Assembly (NCBI GenBank): GCA_037957365.1
Contig: JARHVA010001737.1
Span: forward strand, 1,443,001 to 1,507,000
Direction: 5' to 3'
From: Torreya grandis
Taxonomy: Eukaryota > Streptophyta > Pinopsida > Cupressales > Taxaceae
Length of the DNA: 64,000 nt
Shown: positions 48,699 through 59,388 of the stretch, in pieces
How the letters are laid out: each line of letters begins with the position of its first letter
Numbering within the stretch: the stretch's first letter is position 1
Position numbers and translations under genes: made by a program
Notes under the pieces: generated by a model
The model's input: only the letters and a program-made list of their open reading frames with translations
Database searches by the model: none
What the model was told of the DNA's origin: nothing

Positions 48699-49549
48699 TG
48701 TTAGGAACCCGTCTAAGGAAGCACAATTGATTACCTTTCTTATAAGAAATTAAACACGGAATTATATCAGAATGATTAAGTAACTAGAAACTTGAAACAG
48801 CAAAGAATTTGAGAGACAATACACAATCTTGTATTATATAATTTTTAGAAGAAAATACAATAAAGAAGATGCCACTTCTTCTTCACACCTCTCAGAAGCT
48901 TCCCACACCTCAAGTGTTCAGTAATTTTCTTCAAGAGTTCACTCTCCTACCAAAAATGGTCCCAACACAACTCACACACAGAATTGGTGTTCACCTCTAA
49001 CCAGTCAGTAATAACCCTACCAATACACAAGTACTCAAAGTACTTCAAGTAGATCTCCCATAAGCTTGCAACAACCTGCAACTCAACAGACCTTACTTAC
49101 ACATGTAGATCTTCAAATGTGGCCTTGCACACCTGCTAACCAAGATCCTACAACTAGAATAAATCCTTTTCTTGCCTTAATTACAATACATGCCAATGGG
49201 TCTATAAATAGATCCTAGACTTAAACAATAACTTAGACTTCTAATTTAAAATAATTAGACACGTAGATCGAGACTATATTATCCCTTAACATGCAAACAC
49301 TCGGTTCAATGAACTAACTGTCCGTGCAACAAATAGTTCTGGAACCACCACAGGTGACCGACGTCAGTCCCTGTCTGCCTGGAGGTGACCAATGTCAGCC
49401 GACCTCCTGCCGATGTCGATTGTCTTCAGTTCACACCTGTCGATATCGGTTGCCTTCTGCACTATACTCTACCAACGCCAGTCTCCATAGAACTTAGCAA
49501 CCCCCTCCATGTCTACAAAAGTTAAAGCTTTTAGCTCCACAACCTAACA
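48699..49549 (-). repeat. Copia 3' LTR
   Basis: An 851-base LTR, near 94-95 percent identical to the right copy by eye over the first 76 bases. It carries ACGT-core palindromes at 49354-49485 (gtgaccgacgtcagtcc, gaccaatgtcagcc, gccgatgtcgat, tcgatatcggt, accaacgccagt). Confidence 0.9.
49354..49485. promoter_or_regulatory. ACGT-core palindrome cluster in copia LTR
   Basis: About five degenerate copies of ACCGACGTCGGT in 130 bases. The matching cluster in the other LTR is at 53020-53155. The same consensus fills a separate block in the internal region (50543-50735). Confidence 0.5.
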
Positions 49550-49561
49550 ATCTCCCACTTA
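49550..49561 (-). other. Copia polypurine tract
   Basis: The minus strand reads AAGTGGGAGAT immediately before the LTR start, the standard copia polypurine tract. Confidence 0.75.
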
Positions 49562-49639
49562 GAGATAAATAGCTACAACTATACCTGTACCTATACATCA
49601 TCTAGTTTGTTCCCTTGGCTTTGTATCCCTCTTCAAAAT

Positions 49640-50440
49640 CACTCTTGAAGACCAACCACCACAAATCCTATGGTGCACCTCCTATCATCTAAATCACCTA
49701 CCAAATCTACATCTACAAACCATGTAGAAAAGAACTTGACCCTGCATAGCATGTTGACCTGCTACTGGTCCCTCTCAAAATCCACTGAAGTACCCTCCAG
49801 TGCTTCTTTACCAAATTGGCTCCAAACTTGTGACAACTCCCACTGCTTGGGAAAACTCAGTTTTAGTACACATGTACTCAACCTCATTATGTGAATCAAG
49901 ACACTATTCATAAAATTGTCCAACCATCGGTGTGCTAACCGGTGTCACACAATCATCCTGAAACAAAGTCAACTTGTGACCTTCCATGTCTCTAGAACAC
50001 ACTCATGCCAAAGAATCTTGTTGCTCCCAGATTCCTCATGACACACCTCTGAACTAGCTTTACTTTTAGTTTAGTAACTCCCTGTAATTGTAACCCTGCA
50101 ACAAGCACACAAATAGTAATAGGATAATGTAGCTAATATTATCCAACCTAGTAAAGAGAAACACAATGGTCAAACCTCCATTGTCTTGCAGCTTACTCAA
50201 GACCATATACCCTGGCCTTCCATCTCACATGTCCATTTCCATTCTTCTTTATCCTGAACATCCATTCATCTCTCAGTGCTTCCTTCCAGCTGGCAACTCC
50301 ACCCAAAACTCCTATTTGGCTCTCCTCCAAGGAATCACATCCTTCATCCATGCCAAGCTCCCACTATTTCCTGAATCTACCTGCTCTGCTTCTTTAACAA
50401 CTTCCTGGTTCTTTACCATCAGTGAGCAACAAGTAGTGTA
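49640..50440 (-). pseudogene. Copia reverse transcriptase and RNase H fragments
   Basis: EWMFRIKKNGNGHVRWKARV at about 50270-50212 is the start of copia reverse transcriptase (W-F-K-K-G-x-R-KARLV). It is joined directly to YGLEQAARQW, which normally lies over a hundred residues further on, so an internal deletion is visible at about 50210. Further left, VDLVGDLDDRRCTIGFVVV near 49700 is the copia RNase H motif (D-D-AGD-DDR-ST-GY). The fragments are out of frame with each other. Confidence 0.65.
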
Positions 50441-50542
50441 AAGAAGGGAAATGATGAATTTGAGGCTTACTTACCTTTTAAGTCCTCCATATGGGCGCTT
50501 GAGACTCCTTGACAACTTGTTGTCTACCCAAAATCCATCTTA

Positions 50543-50735
50543 GTGACCGATGCCAGTCACATCTCAGTTTGGACCCGACCGATGTCGGTTCCATGTGACT
50601 GCCTCATCGCCGACATCGGTTCCCCTAACTGACACCAGTGTTTATTGGTCCCTGAGTCACCGACATCGGGCTACACATAGCCAACATCGGTTCTTGTCTG
50701 GATGCTGATGCCAGTTTTCTAACTGATGTCGGTCT
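50543..50735. promoter_or_regulatory. ACGT-core palindrome cluster in copia internal region
   Basis: About eight copies in 190 bases, including gaccgatgtcggttcc, gccgacatcggttcc, tcaccgacatcggg, gccaacatcggt and aactgatgtcggtc. It lies between the pre-integrase remnant and the reverse transcriptase fragment, where integrase would normally be. It is one of the densest blocks in the window. Confidence 0.5.
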
Positions 50736-50939
50736 CTATGTTTTTCTTGTGAGAAATGACTTCTACCCACAAGCTCCTTTTGGATCAAACCATTGTCCAA
50801 ATCAACCCTGCTCTGCTCAAAATTTCTCAGCCCCTTTTGTTGATCTCTGTCCGTCATCTTCTCCTTGAAAACCAAGGCTTTCCTGCTCTTGTCACGAACA
50901 TCAGATTCCTCAAGAAACGTTACCTTCTTTTTTTGCATA

Positions 50940-51440
50940 CATAAATCTCATTTCATACTTTTCAAATTCAAAAGCATACCCTTTGACTCAAGAACATGCA
51001 TCTCCTTCTTATTCATGTGACCAAGCCTATTAAGCCACATTTTTGAATCTACAGCTGAAGTAGATAACCCAAAAAGAGAATCAGTAATACAAGTAGATAG
51101 ATAAAGCATACCTACTTTTTTACCTCTTGCTACAACAATTCCACCCTTGGTAACCTTCCAAGAGTCTGCTGTGAGAGTTACTGTGCAACCTTCATCACCC
51201 AAAATTCTTACAAAAATCAAATTATGCTCTAGAACTGGGACATGCATGACCTCCTTCAACACCCATGTGTTACATGTCTGCAATTTCAGCTTCACTTTCC
51301 CTTTGCCAACCATCTGACAAGGCTTACCATCCCCTAAACAAATTTCTCCAAAGTCTCCCTGGACATACTCATGAAAAAATTCCCTATTTGGGGATGCATG
51401 AAAAGAGGCACCAGAATCTAAAACCCAAGATTCTACTTTA
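50940..51440 (-). pseudogene. Copia protease and pre-integrase motif
   Basis: SWVLDSGASFHA (about 51437-51400) is the intact DSG active site of copia protease, and FGEICLGDGK follows. WKVTKGGIVVARGKK, LYLSTC and MWLNRLGHMNKKEM (about 51042-51005) make up the GAG-pre-integrase segment with its His. The frame stays open over 121 codons (51313-50948) and then ends; no integrase core follows. Confidence 0.85.
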
Positions 51441-51526
51441 TCTATGGAACATACTAGAGCATCCTATGCAACAATACCTGCATCACTTGCTTCTTCATGT
51501 CCTTCATGCTGATCTTCAATCGACCT

Positions 51527-52267
51527 GCAATCTCTCTTTAAGTGCCCTTGATTTTCACACTTCTAGCAGGTTATTCTGCCATACCTGGACTTGGATCTCC
51601 TGCCTATCTTTGACCTTGATCTCCCATTCTCGATCTTCTCTCTTTGCCTTCCCCTGCTTTCCACACTCAAAGCATTTCTTGATGATTCACCTGTGCTTTT
51701 CCTGCAAATCTCTTCATTCAAGATTACACTCACAACATCATCCACTTTTAAGATTTTTGAAACAGATGCAGTATTGCTAACTGCCATTACCAAATTCTCC
51801 CAACTTTCAGGTAATGAGCATAAGATTAAGAGATCCTTAATTTCATCATCAAAAACAATATTGACTGAATTTAACTAGTTTACCAAACCATGTAAATCAC
51901 TAAGTTGACTATGTACAGATCCACCTTCCAACATTTGCAAATTAAATAATTGCTTCATAAAAAATACCTTATTCAAAGCTGAGGTTTTTTCATATAAATT
52001 TGCCAAAGATTCCATCAACTCTACTGTTGTCTTAGCATGTGATAAGTTGGAAATCACAGATGATGCAAGACTCAACCTTATAGATCCCAGAGCCTTCTGA
52101 TCAAGAACCTCCCATTCTTCATCTTTCATATCCTGGGGCTTGCAATCAACCCCACCCAACAATAAGTACAAATCTTTCTGATACAAATAATCTTCAATCT
52201 GCATCCTCTATAATTGATAGTTCTTGCCATTAAACTTCTCCATTTGTAGCTTACTTTCTTCTACCAT
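51527..52267 (-). pseudogene. Copia gag with CCHC knuckle
   Basis: An ATG at 52267 (MVEESKLQMEKFNGKNYQL) starts a copia Gag. DEEWEVLDQKALGSIRLSLA and LMESLANLYEKTSALNKVFF match the conserved copia Gag core. The basic tail GRSRSKIGRRSKSRYGR leads to CENQGHLKRDC at about 51570-51530, the zinc knuckle (its first Cys is separated by a stop). Two or three Trp or Gln codons are stops, and frames shift near 51870. Confidence 0.8.
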
Positions 52268-52342
52268 TATTGTACTCTCACTCAATTAGAAACCCCTGAG
52301 AATGACCTATAATCAAACAATAACCTACTCCCTACAATCGTA

Positions 52343-52354
52343 GCTCTGATACCA
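52343..52354 (-). other. Copia primer binding site (initiator tRNA-Met)
   Basis: The plus strand gctctgatacca is the complement of TGGTATCAGAGC, the standard site for initiator methionine tRNA, two bases inside the 5' LTR. Confidence 0.9.
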
Positions 52355-52356
52355 AC

Positions 52357-53210
52357 TGTTAGGAACCCATCCAAGGAAGCACAATTGATTACCTTTCTTA
52401 TAAGCAATTAAACACGGAATTATACCAAAATGATTAAGTAACTAGAAACTTGAAACAGCAAAGAATTTGAGAGACAATACACAATCTTGTATTAAATAAT
52501 CTTTAGAAGAAAATACAATAAAGAAGATGCCACTTCTTCTTCACACCTCTCAGAAGCTTCCCACACCTCAAGTGTTTAGTAATTTTCTTCAAGAGTTCAC
52601 TCTCCTACCAAAAATGGTCCCAACACACAACTCACACACAGAATTGGTGTTCACCTCCAACCAGTCAGTAATAACCCTGCCAGTACACAAGTACTCAAAG
52701 TACTTCAAGTAGATCTCCCATAAGCTTGCAACAACCTGCAACTCAACAGACCTTACTTACACATGTAGATCTTCAAATGTGGCCTTGCACACCTGGTGAC
52801 CAAGATCCTACAACTGGAAGAAATCCTTTTTTTGCCTTAATTAAAATACATGCCAATGGGTCTATAAATAGATTCCAGACTTAAACAATAACTTAGACTT
52901 CTAATTTACAATAATTAGACACGCAGCTCAAGACTATAATTAGCCCTTAACATGCAAACACTCAGTTCAACGAACTAACTGTCTGTGTAATGAATAGTTC
53001 TAGAACTACCACAGGCGACTGACGTTGGTCCCTGTCTGCCTAGAGGTGACCGACGTTGATCGACCTTCTGTCGATGCCAGTTGTCTTCAGTTCACACCTG
53101 CCGATGTCAGTTGCCTTCTGCACTATACTCTATCGATGCCAGTCTCCTTGGAACTCAGCAACATCCTCTATGTCTGCAACAGTTGAAGCTTTTAGCTCCA
53201 CAACCTAACA
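52357..53210 (-). repeat. Copia 5' LTR
   Basis: An 854-base partner of 48699-49549, with its own cluster of palindromes at 53020-53155. It is followed by target repeat aaata and then by element 3 LTR sequence. Confidence 0.9.
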
Positions 53211-54619
53211 AAATATCTACTCGATAAACTACTTCACCTACTAGAATTAATTCTTGCTGAGTTTCCCTCTTTGTCTCTTCTCATTTGGATCTAGCTTTTA
53301 AGTCTTTGAATGTGTTTGGATCTACATTGTAAATTTGCAAAGCTAAACAGACACTTCTTTGTAGCAAATTTTCTTCCTACGGGTCTTTTATTTTTTGAAA
53401 GTTAACGGCTAGCCAGTCATCCTAAATTTGACGTTTGCAGGCATGTCATTCTTCTTAGCAACTCCCTTTGTGTCTTTCTCACTTGCTATGGTAGCGTTCT
53501 GCTATGACACAGGTGAGGACACATGGTAGCATCCACAAATTTGAAATAGGCTTATTAGAATAATCTTTGAAACTTGTTAGAGACCGTTGGCACAGATGTA
53601 GACACTTGCAAGCTTCCACTGCGCTAGGATGGAAAACGTGGTGAGTTTTACGGCCTTGAAACTTATTGGAGGCTGTGTCTCAGCTCATGCCACTTGGTAT
53701 CTTCTACTACATTTTGAGTCTTGACCCTTTATTTCCTTCAAACAAAATGTCCAAAGGAATTCCTTTGAATAATTTGTTCAAAGGAAATCTGTCCTTGACT
53801 CTGCATCTTTGCATTGGGAGTGCCCCATTTTTGACACGTGGCACGTTCTACCATTTTTAACTAGAGATACTTGGCATTTTCCACTGAATCTTATTACAAC
53901 CTCCCACCAGTGACACTTGGCACTTCTTGCTCTCAAGATTTTGAGACATCATAGAAATGTTCAGGGTTCACTTGGGTTCTTGCGAACGATGACACTTGGA
54001 GGCTTCTGACAAGCTTTACAAGGGACATGAGGTAGTATCTGCTACTCTTAGAAACAAAGTATAAGGTGTCTCAGTAGATGACACTTGGCAGCTTCCACTC
54101 ATCATTTTCTTTTGCATGCTCCTTTCCTTGATTGAGGCCACCTTTGAACCCATGAACCCATTGAACCTATGAAGCAGTTCAAGGTTCAACGGTTCAGTTG
54201 GTTCATTCTTTTGATTTGGCTGAGTCCTTTTGATATCTTTGAACCAAACGTGTTGAACGATTTGGATGTTGGACCCGTTGAACTAATGAACCAAAATGGT
54301 TCAAGGTTCAACGGTTCAATGGTTCAATGGTTCAATCCTTGCTTAGATGCTTGCCAATGGACATTTTTGATTGAACCAAGGTGCTGACCCAATCTTGAAG
54401 ATGACCAAGTATTTGAAACTGGTTCTTTTGATTGAACTTTCCTGTAGAAGCCTTTGAACCTATTGAACCTGCTAATCCCTTTACTGAAAAATCTTGAAAA
54501 ATGAGGAATTTGAAAGCTCAGAACAAATTTCAAGAAGGGAAGAGATTATTTTTGGCTTTGCAGGACCAAAATAGTCATATGTTGTCCCAAAAATGAGAAG
54601 TCATTTTTTGGGGACAATA

Positions 54620-55522
54620 AAACCTCTACTCTAAATCTAGATACACCTTAGATCAAGCGATAAAGAGTAATAAAAGATAAATAACACACTAATTTACCTT
54701 CACCTCTTTGTTGGATTAGATGTGTTCATGATGTATATGATCGAAAATAATATGCAATAATATTGATAACTTTTTGGTAGTGTAACTGATGAATGATATG
54801 ATAGATTGATCTCAATTTTGCATTATATAATTATGATGAGGGATGATCTGGATGGTGAGGAAGAATGATCAATTTATAAGTTTTTGGGGATGCATTAGTA
54901 CAATTTGAAAATTATTAAATTATCAAAAATGGAAGTTAGTGGAGATGTTGGAGGATTTATAGGATTATTAAATTATCAAAAGTGGAGGTTGGTGGAGCCT
55001 TTGGATGCTTTGAAGGATTATTAAATTGGATTAGTGGAGGTTGGTGGAGACTTTGGAGGATTTGGTGGAGATATTGGGGAATCTTAGAAAATATGAGAGA
55101 AAGTGGGATTATTTTATTTTGATAATGGAGGTTGTTGAAGACTTTGGTATATTGGAGGATTAAGTAGGATTTGTGGTGGAAAATGGGGTGGATGAGATAA
55201 TGGTCTTTGAGGTGGAAGATGATAGTTATATTTATTTTATTTTATAAATTATGGAATTTAACATTCCATGGATTTTGTTATCAAGGATGGGTTAGCTAAT
55301 TAACATAGATCAATTAACTAACATTATATCTAATTAATTATGTGGGATTGGCAAGGCCAATATGGAATTGATTAATTAATTGGGGGTGAATAGTGTTTAG
55401 GTGAGAAATGTTAGTTGATGATGGCATTAAGGATAATGTGATGGTAGAATTAGGGTTGTGTTAGCATGATTGGTAGATAAGGTGAATAATTGACATGAAC
55501 TATCAAATTTTAGGTGTCTACA
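54620..55522 (-). repeat. Element 5 3' LTR, main part
   Basis: The LTR resumes after element 3 and ends TGTCTACA, so the minus strand starts TGTAGACACC. With nine bases at 38757-38765 its length is about 907 bases. It is distinct from the LTRs of elements 1 and 2 although it shares the TGTAGACACC start. GGAGGTTGGTGGAG-like repeats occur at 54975-55160. Confidence 0.55.
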
Positions 55523-57339
55523 TTTTGCCCCTCTTTAAAAAGGCATTTCCAGACATGATGTGGAGTAACATATTTATAAATAATGAAGAAGCTAAAAAAA
55601 TGGGCATGTGAAGAATCCTCAAGTGGGAAGTGATAAAGATTGAATGATGAAACAAATAGTAATGAGTTAGTTAGGGATGATGTGCCCTCGAGAGGGAATG
55701 AATGGATAAAGGACATAAATGGCCACTCAAAAAGAAAGGAAGGAGATAACATGGATGAATCAAGGGGAAAATGATGAATGAAGATGGGTTGAAAAAAAAT
55801 GTGTGATAGTAGGAATGGTTGAGTTGACCTTAGCAACCCCTTATGATAGATCATTTCCTACATAGTCTGAATAGATCTCAAGCCGATGTAGTTCTCCCTT
55901 CAGGGATGTATGTGATGAGAAATAAGTAATATGATGATGAATATGAATATATTTATGGATGTGAGATTAACTCATCAGATCTAATGTTTGCATTCTTTGA
56001 TTAGTTTTGACGATGTATTTTCCCTAAGAAATGACATATATGAAGAAGTGGATTGGGAATGATTTATCCCAAGATAAGTTGCACACTTTAAGTTTACCAA
56101 AGTAACAATATATGCTAGGAGATATAACCTAAAAAATTTATGGACTCGAAGTGGGAATGATCTATCCCATTGAAAATATGCACACTTAATTTTCCCTAAG
56201 CAATAGTATATGCAAGGGAGTGAAATATGTGAGGTTAGATTGGATGGATGGATGATAAAATGATTGATTTGTAATTATATATCAAGTATTTAATTGATAT
56301 CATTAATTAAGGATGATTGATTATGTTGATGGATGGAAAAAGTGCGACAGGTTGGGATATGATGTCCACTTAGATGTTGTGATGGTGTATTTAGTGATAG
56401 CAATGGATAAGGACATGGTACAATGGAGTGCCTTAATATGATAAAAAATAATTTGAGGTAACACATTATGTGGGAGCATAGATCACATTACATAAAGGGA
56501 ATGGAGTCTATGAGTGCATTAATGTATATCAAGTGCATTTTTGGTAGAATCTGACACCCTATTTTTTTTGAAGTTTGAAAATGTACTTCAAAACCATGGA
56601 TGTAACACTATTTTCCATAACTTATGTTGTCATATGGATATATATATTTCACTTTAGGGTTTATATGTACCTAGGGATCTGATATACTTAAAGAGACAAA
56701 GACACGTCCATCTTGTACGAGTTACTAGGTCCAAGATCGGTTAATGTTATAGCAACAATTTTGGCTTGGATTTAATGTTTTATGTTCAGTTTTAGTAATC
56801 AACTTTTTATATTCTTGATGAGAAGTAGATAGAGTTATATGATTGGTTTTTTAGATACGATGACTTCTCACCTCTTGTGTTGGGGGGAATCGATTGCATG
56901 TACTTTGTCCAATCATCGATAATTATACGAGTTGACAAAGGAGTTGATATCACTAATAGTGTTGAGCAAAGGTTTGTTAACACCATTGGGCATCACAAAG
57001 ATGTGTCATACATAGTACAAGATAATCATTAGATAGGTTTATATATGATAACTTATGTGGATGGATGTAATTAAACAAATATTAATTATGTTCTACTCTA
57101 TTATGGTATAGAATGGTTAGAGGTAATGAGCATACCCATCAGGATGTTTGTCATGCATGTCACAACTTTTGAGTTATTACTATGATTTTACATAAAGTTT
57201 CATCGATGTCATTGAGTATTAGATATATGTGCCATAAATAGTACAAGATAGTCACTAGATAGGTTTATATCTGACATAATGTGGATTGATGTAGTTGAAA
57301 AAATCTTGATTATGTTCTACTATAATACATCAAAGAATG
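55523..57339 (-). other. Element 5 internal 3' region
   Basis: A polypurine tract on the minus strand at 55523-55537 is followed by sequence related to element 4 (to about 55930). From about 56550 a TGACACCC start resembles an LTR edge but no partner was found. A direct repeat of about 105 bases (57000-57115 and 57228-57330) lies just before element 2. No coding domain was recognised. Confidence 0.4.
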
Positions 57340-58708
57340 TGTTTCCAAACAAGTTTTCGCTTTTCACATTCAAAAGAGAAATGAGAAAATAAGATAAAAG
57401 GTCTAGGGCTTGTACGTACCCAGATATAGTTTTGCACACCAAATTCAGATGATAGCAGGAACTCCTCTTTGGTTGTGGAGGATGACACCTGTAGAAGAAA
57501 GAGACTAAAACATGAAAATTGTTAGAAGGCTAAAAAGTGGATTGCCAAGCAAAGGCCTGGTCCTAAAAGTGCAAAGACTTCTTAGGGGATGACAGTCCAC
57601 TGATAAAAAACAAAATATTGACAGAAACAAAAAATGATAAAGACAAAATGAAAGAAATGAAAGCAAATGTGTACCTGTTATGCAGCAATATGCCTTACAT
57701 AGTCACCAATGTCAGTGGTTCTATCGGTGTCAGTCAAGGAAGGTCACCGATGTCGGTTAGTCTGCCGACATCGGAAGGGGCAATGGTCGAGGTCGATCGG
57801 GGCAATGGCCTGGGACAAGTTTTGGACTAGTTTTTGGATTTGCAGAATGGCCTAAAGATTTATCTGGATGATCTGAGAGCTGTTTAAGGGTTTGAGAACT
57901 TGTTTGGATAGTCTGTGCAAGGCTGTGAGGAAAGAGGTATGGTCAGAATAGGGGATCAGAGAGAGGACAGGGTGACAGGGAGACAGGGATTAGAGAAGGC
58001 CTTTCAGCCTCTCAGGGAAGGGCAGGTTGAGTCTGAGTAGTGGGTTGGTTAGCAGATGAATTAAAAAGAAATACTGAAATGAAAAAGACAGTAAAAATAC
58101 TTATCTCTTTACTTGCTAAAGAGGGAGTGCAGAAGACCTGTTGCTGATGCGGTTGATGGACCTGCAATGTCAAGAGCCTAGAGTTGTTCCTACAGAGTAC
58201 CTGTAGCTGGTGATGTTTGTTATGCGAGAGGGAGAGAGAGAGAATTTGAATGCCAAGATGCCAAAGAGTTTTCATTCACAGGGGGCAGCAACGGATGCAA
58301 AAAAATGGTTTTAAAGGAAACTGACACTGGCAGAACCACCGACGTCAGCCGCATAATGACCGACGTCGACGGCCGAAGAATGGGGGTAGAGGCTAATTTT
58401 AGCCTTTTATCCATTCTTACATGCTGCCAGGGTCAAATGTCATTAAAAAATGGTCGAGAGGGGCTTAAATGGATGCGAGAGGAAGGGTTAAGATGGGATT
58501 TGGGTCATTAAGGCTTGGAATGAGGTGGGGGCATCCAAGGAGAGGAATCTGAAGTGGCATGGGGGAAGTGGCAAGGGGGCTACTAAATTAAAATATTTGA
58601 TTATTTTAATTTAAAATTGAGGGGTCTTAGGACAAGTGTTAGGAATATGGACCAAGGGGACCAAGGGGGGAGGGTGACCAAGGGGTAGACACGATTTTGG
58701 TGTCTACA
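57340..58708 (-). repeat. Element 2 3' LTR
   Basis: A 1369-base LTR starting TGTAGACACCAAAATCGTGTC on the minus strand and ending with GGAAACA. It aligns with the LTRs of element 1 but is clearly diverged. Palindromes cluster at 57702-57800 and 58335-58375 (accgacgtcagcc, tgaccgacgtcgac). Confidence 0.85.
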
Positions 58709-59388
58709 TTTGCCCCTTTTTATCTTGTTGGTTATTCTTGACGAACTGCAAGACAAAAATAGGAGTTGGTTGCCCCAGGTATGGAATGAAGTGTTCCCCC
58801 CTCAAAGTGAGAGTCGAGGGAAGGGAACTTGAGATCGAGTGTCGATTTGATAGAGAGATGGATAGAGAGGGTGAAGATCGAGTGTGAATGCTAAAAAGGG
58901 TGGGATTGCACGTATACCACACTACACGATAGGTAGGCCAAATTGTCATGGTTAAGGGTTGAGGAGTGCCAGAATTGAAATAATCGGGCCCCAGCATGTA
59001 GCCATAACTGATTGGGTTATTTGATCTAAGCTATAGCTCCAATGGGTCATCGTGTTCAAGGTATCTTGAGCTCAGGAAGTGCTCCTAGAAAACACAAAAA
59101 AAAGCACAAGCAGTAGAGATCAACTTGCTCGCGATCTAATATTTATGAGGGTCTAGACAATTTGCTGACTAGTCGCGAGGTAGTAAAGGCAATCAAAACA
59201 ACCAAAGCAGAGTTGTCTCAAAAGTGGTCGTTGGAGATAGGTGCGATCTCCAAGGTCTGGGTGTTGAGGGATGGAGGTAAAAGTGATCTCAAGTGTGCCC
59301 CAGGAGGCTAAGAGGACTTCTACTATGAAAGCTGACTGATTGGGGCATGATTTTGGGCATGGATGAAGAATTTGGAGGGTTGAATGTT

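Larger units (their letters stand above)
48699..53210 (-). mobile_element. Ty1/copia element, deletion derivative
   Basis: LTRs at 48699-49549 and 52357-53210 start TGTTAGG and end CTAACA. The flanking repeat is aaata at 48694-48698 and 53211-53215. A TGGTATCAGAGC primer site and an AAGTGGGAGAT polypurine tract are both present on the minus strand. Coding runs gag, zinc knuckle, protease, pre-integrase motif, then only shreds of reverse transcriptase and RNase H; integrase is missing. The total of 4.5 kb is short for an autonomous copia element carrying these LTRs. Confidence 0.9.
38766..54619 (-). mobile_element. Element 3: Ty3/gypsy retrotransposon with long LTRs
   Basis: LTRs of about 2.57 kb at 38766-41340 and 47544-54619 (the latter holding a copia insertion) flank a 6.2-kb internal region encoding gag and pol on the minus strand. 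The flanking repeat aaacc is present at 38761-38765 and 54620-54624. Domain order is gag, protease, an RNase H with four catalytic acids, reverse transcriptase, a degenerate RNase H, integrase. Pol is one frame from 45674 to about 42195 with in-frame stops; gag is in another frame. No clear polypurine tract or primer site could be read. Confidence 0.85.
47544..54619 (-). repeat. Element 3 5' LTR, split by copia insertion
   Basis: The two halves are 47544-48698 and 53211-54619; without the insertion and the duplicated 5 bases they total 2559 bases, matching the 2575-base partner. It starts TATTGGG (TG to TA) and ends GGGGACAATA (CA to TA), each terminal change being a transition. Confidence 0.85.
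38757..57339 (-). mobile_element. Element 5: minus-strand LTR element, split by elements 3 and 2
   Basis: Its 3' LTR appears to begin TGTTAAACC at 38757, is interrupted after nine bases by element 3 (38766-54619), and resumes at 54625, ending TGTCTACA at 55522. A polypurine tract follows (plus strand ttttgcccctcttta). The neighbouring internal sequence is related to that of element 4. The internal part is cut by element 2 at 57340, and the rest lies outside the window. The left LTR boundary is inferred. Confidence 0.55.
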
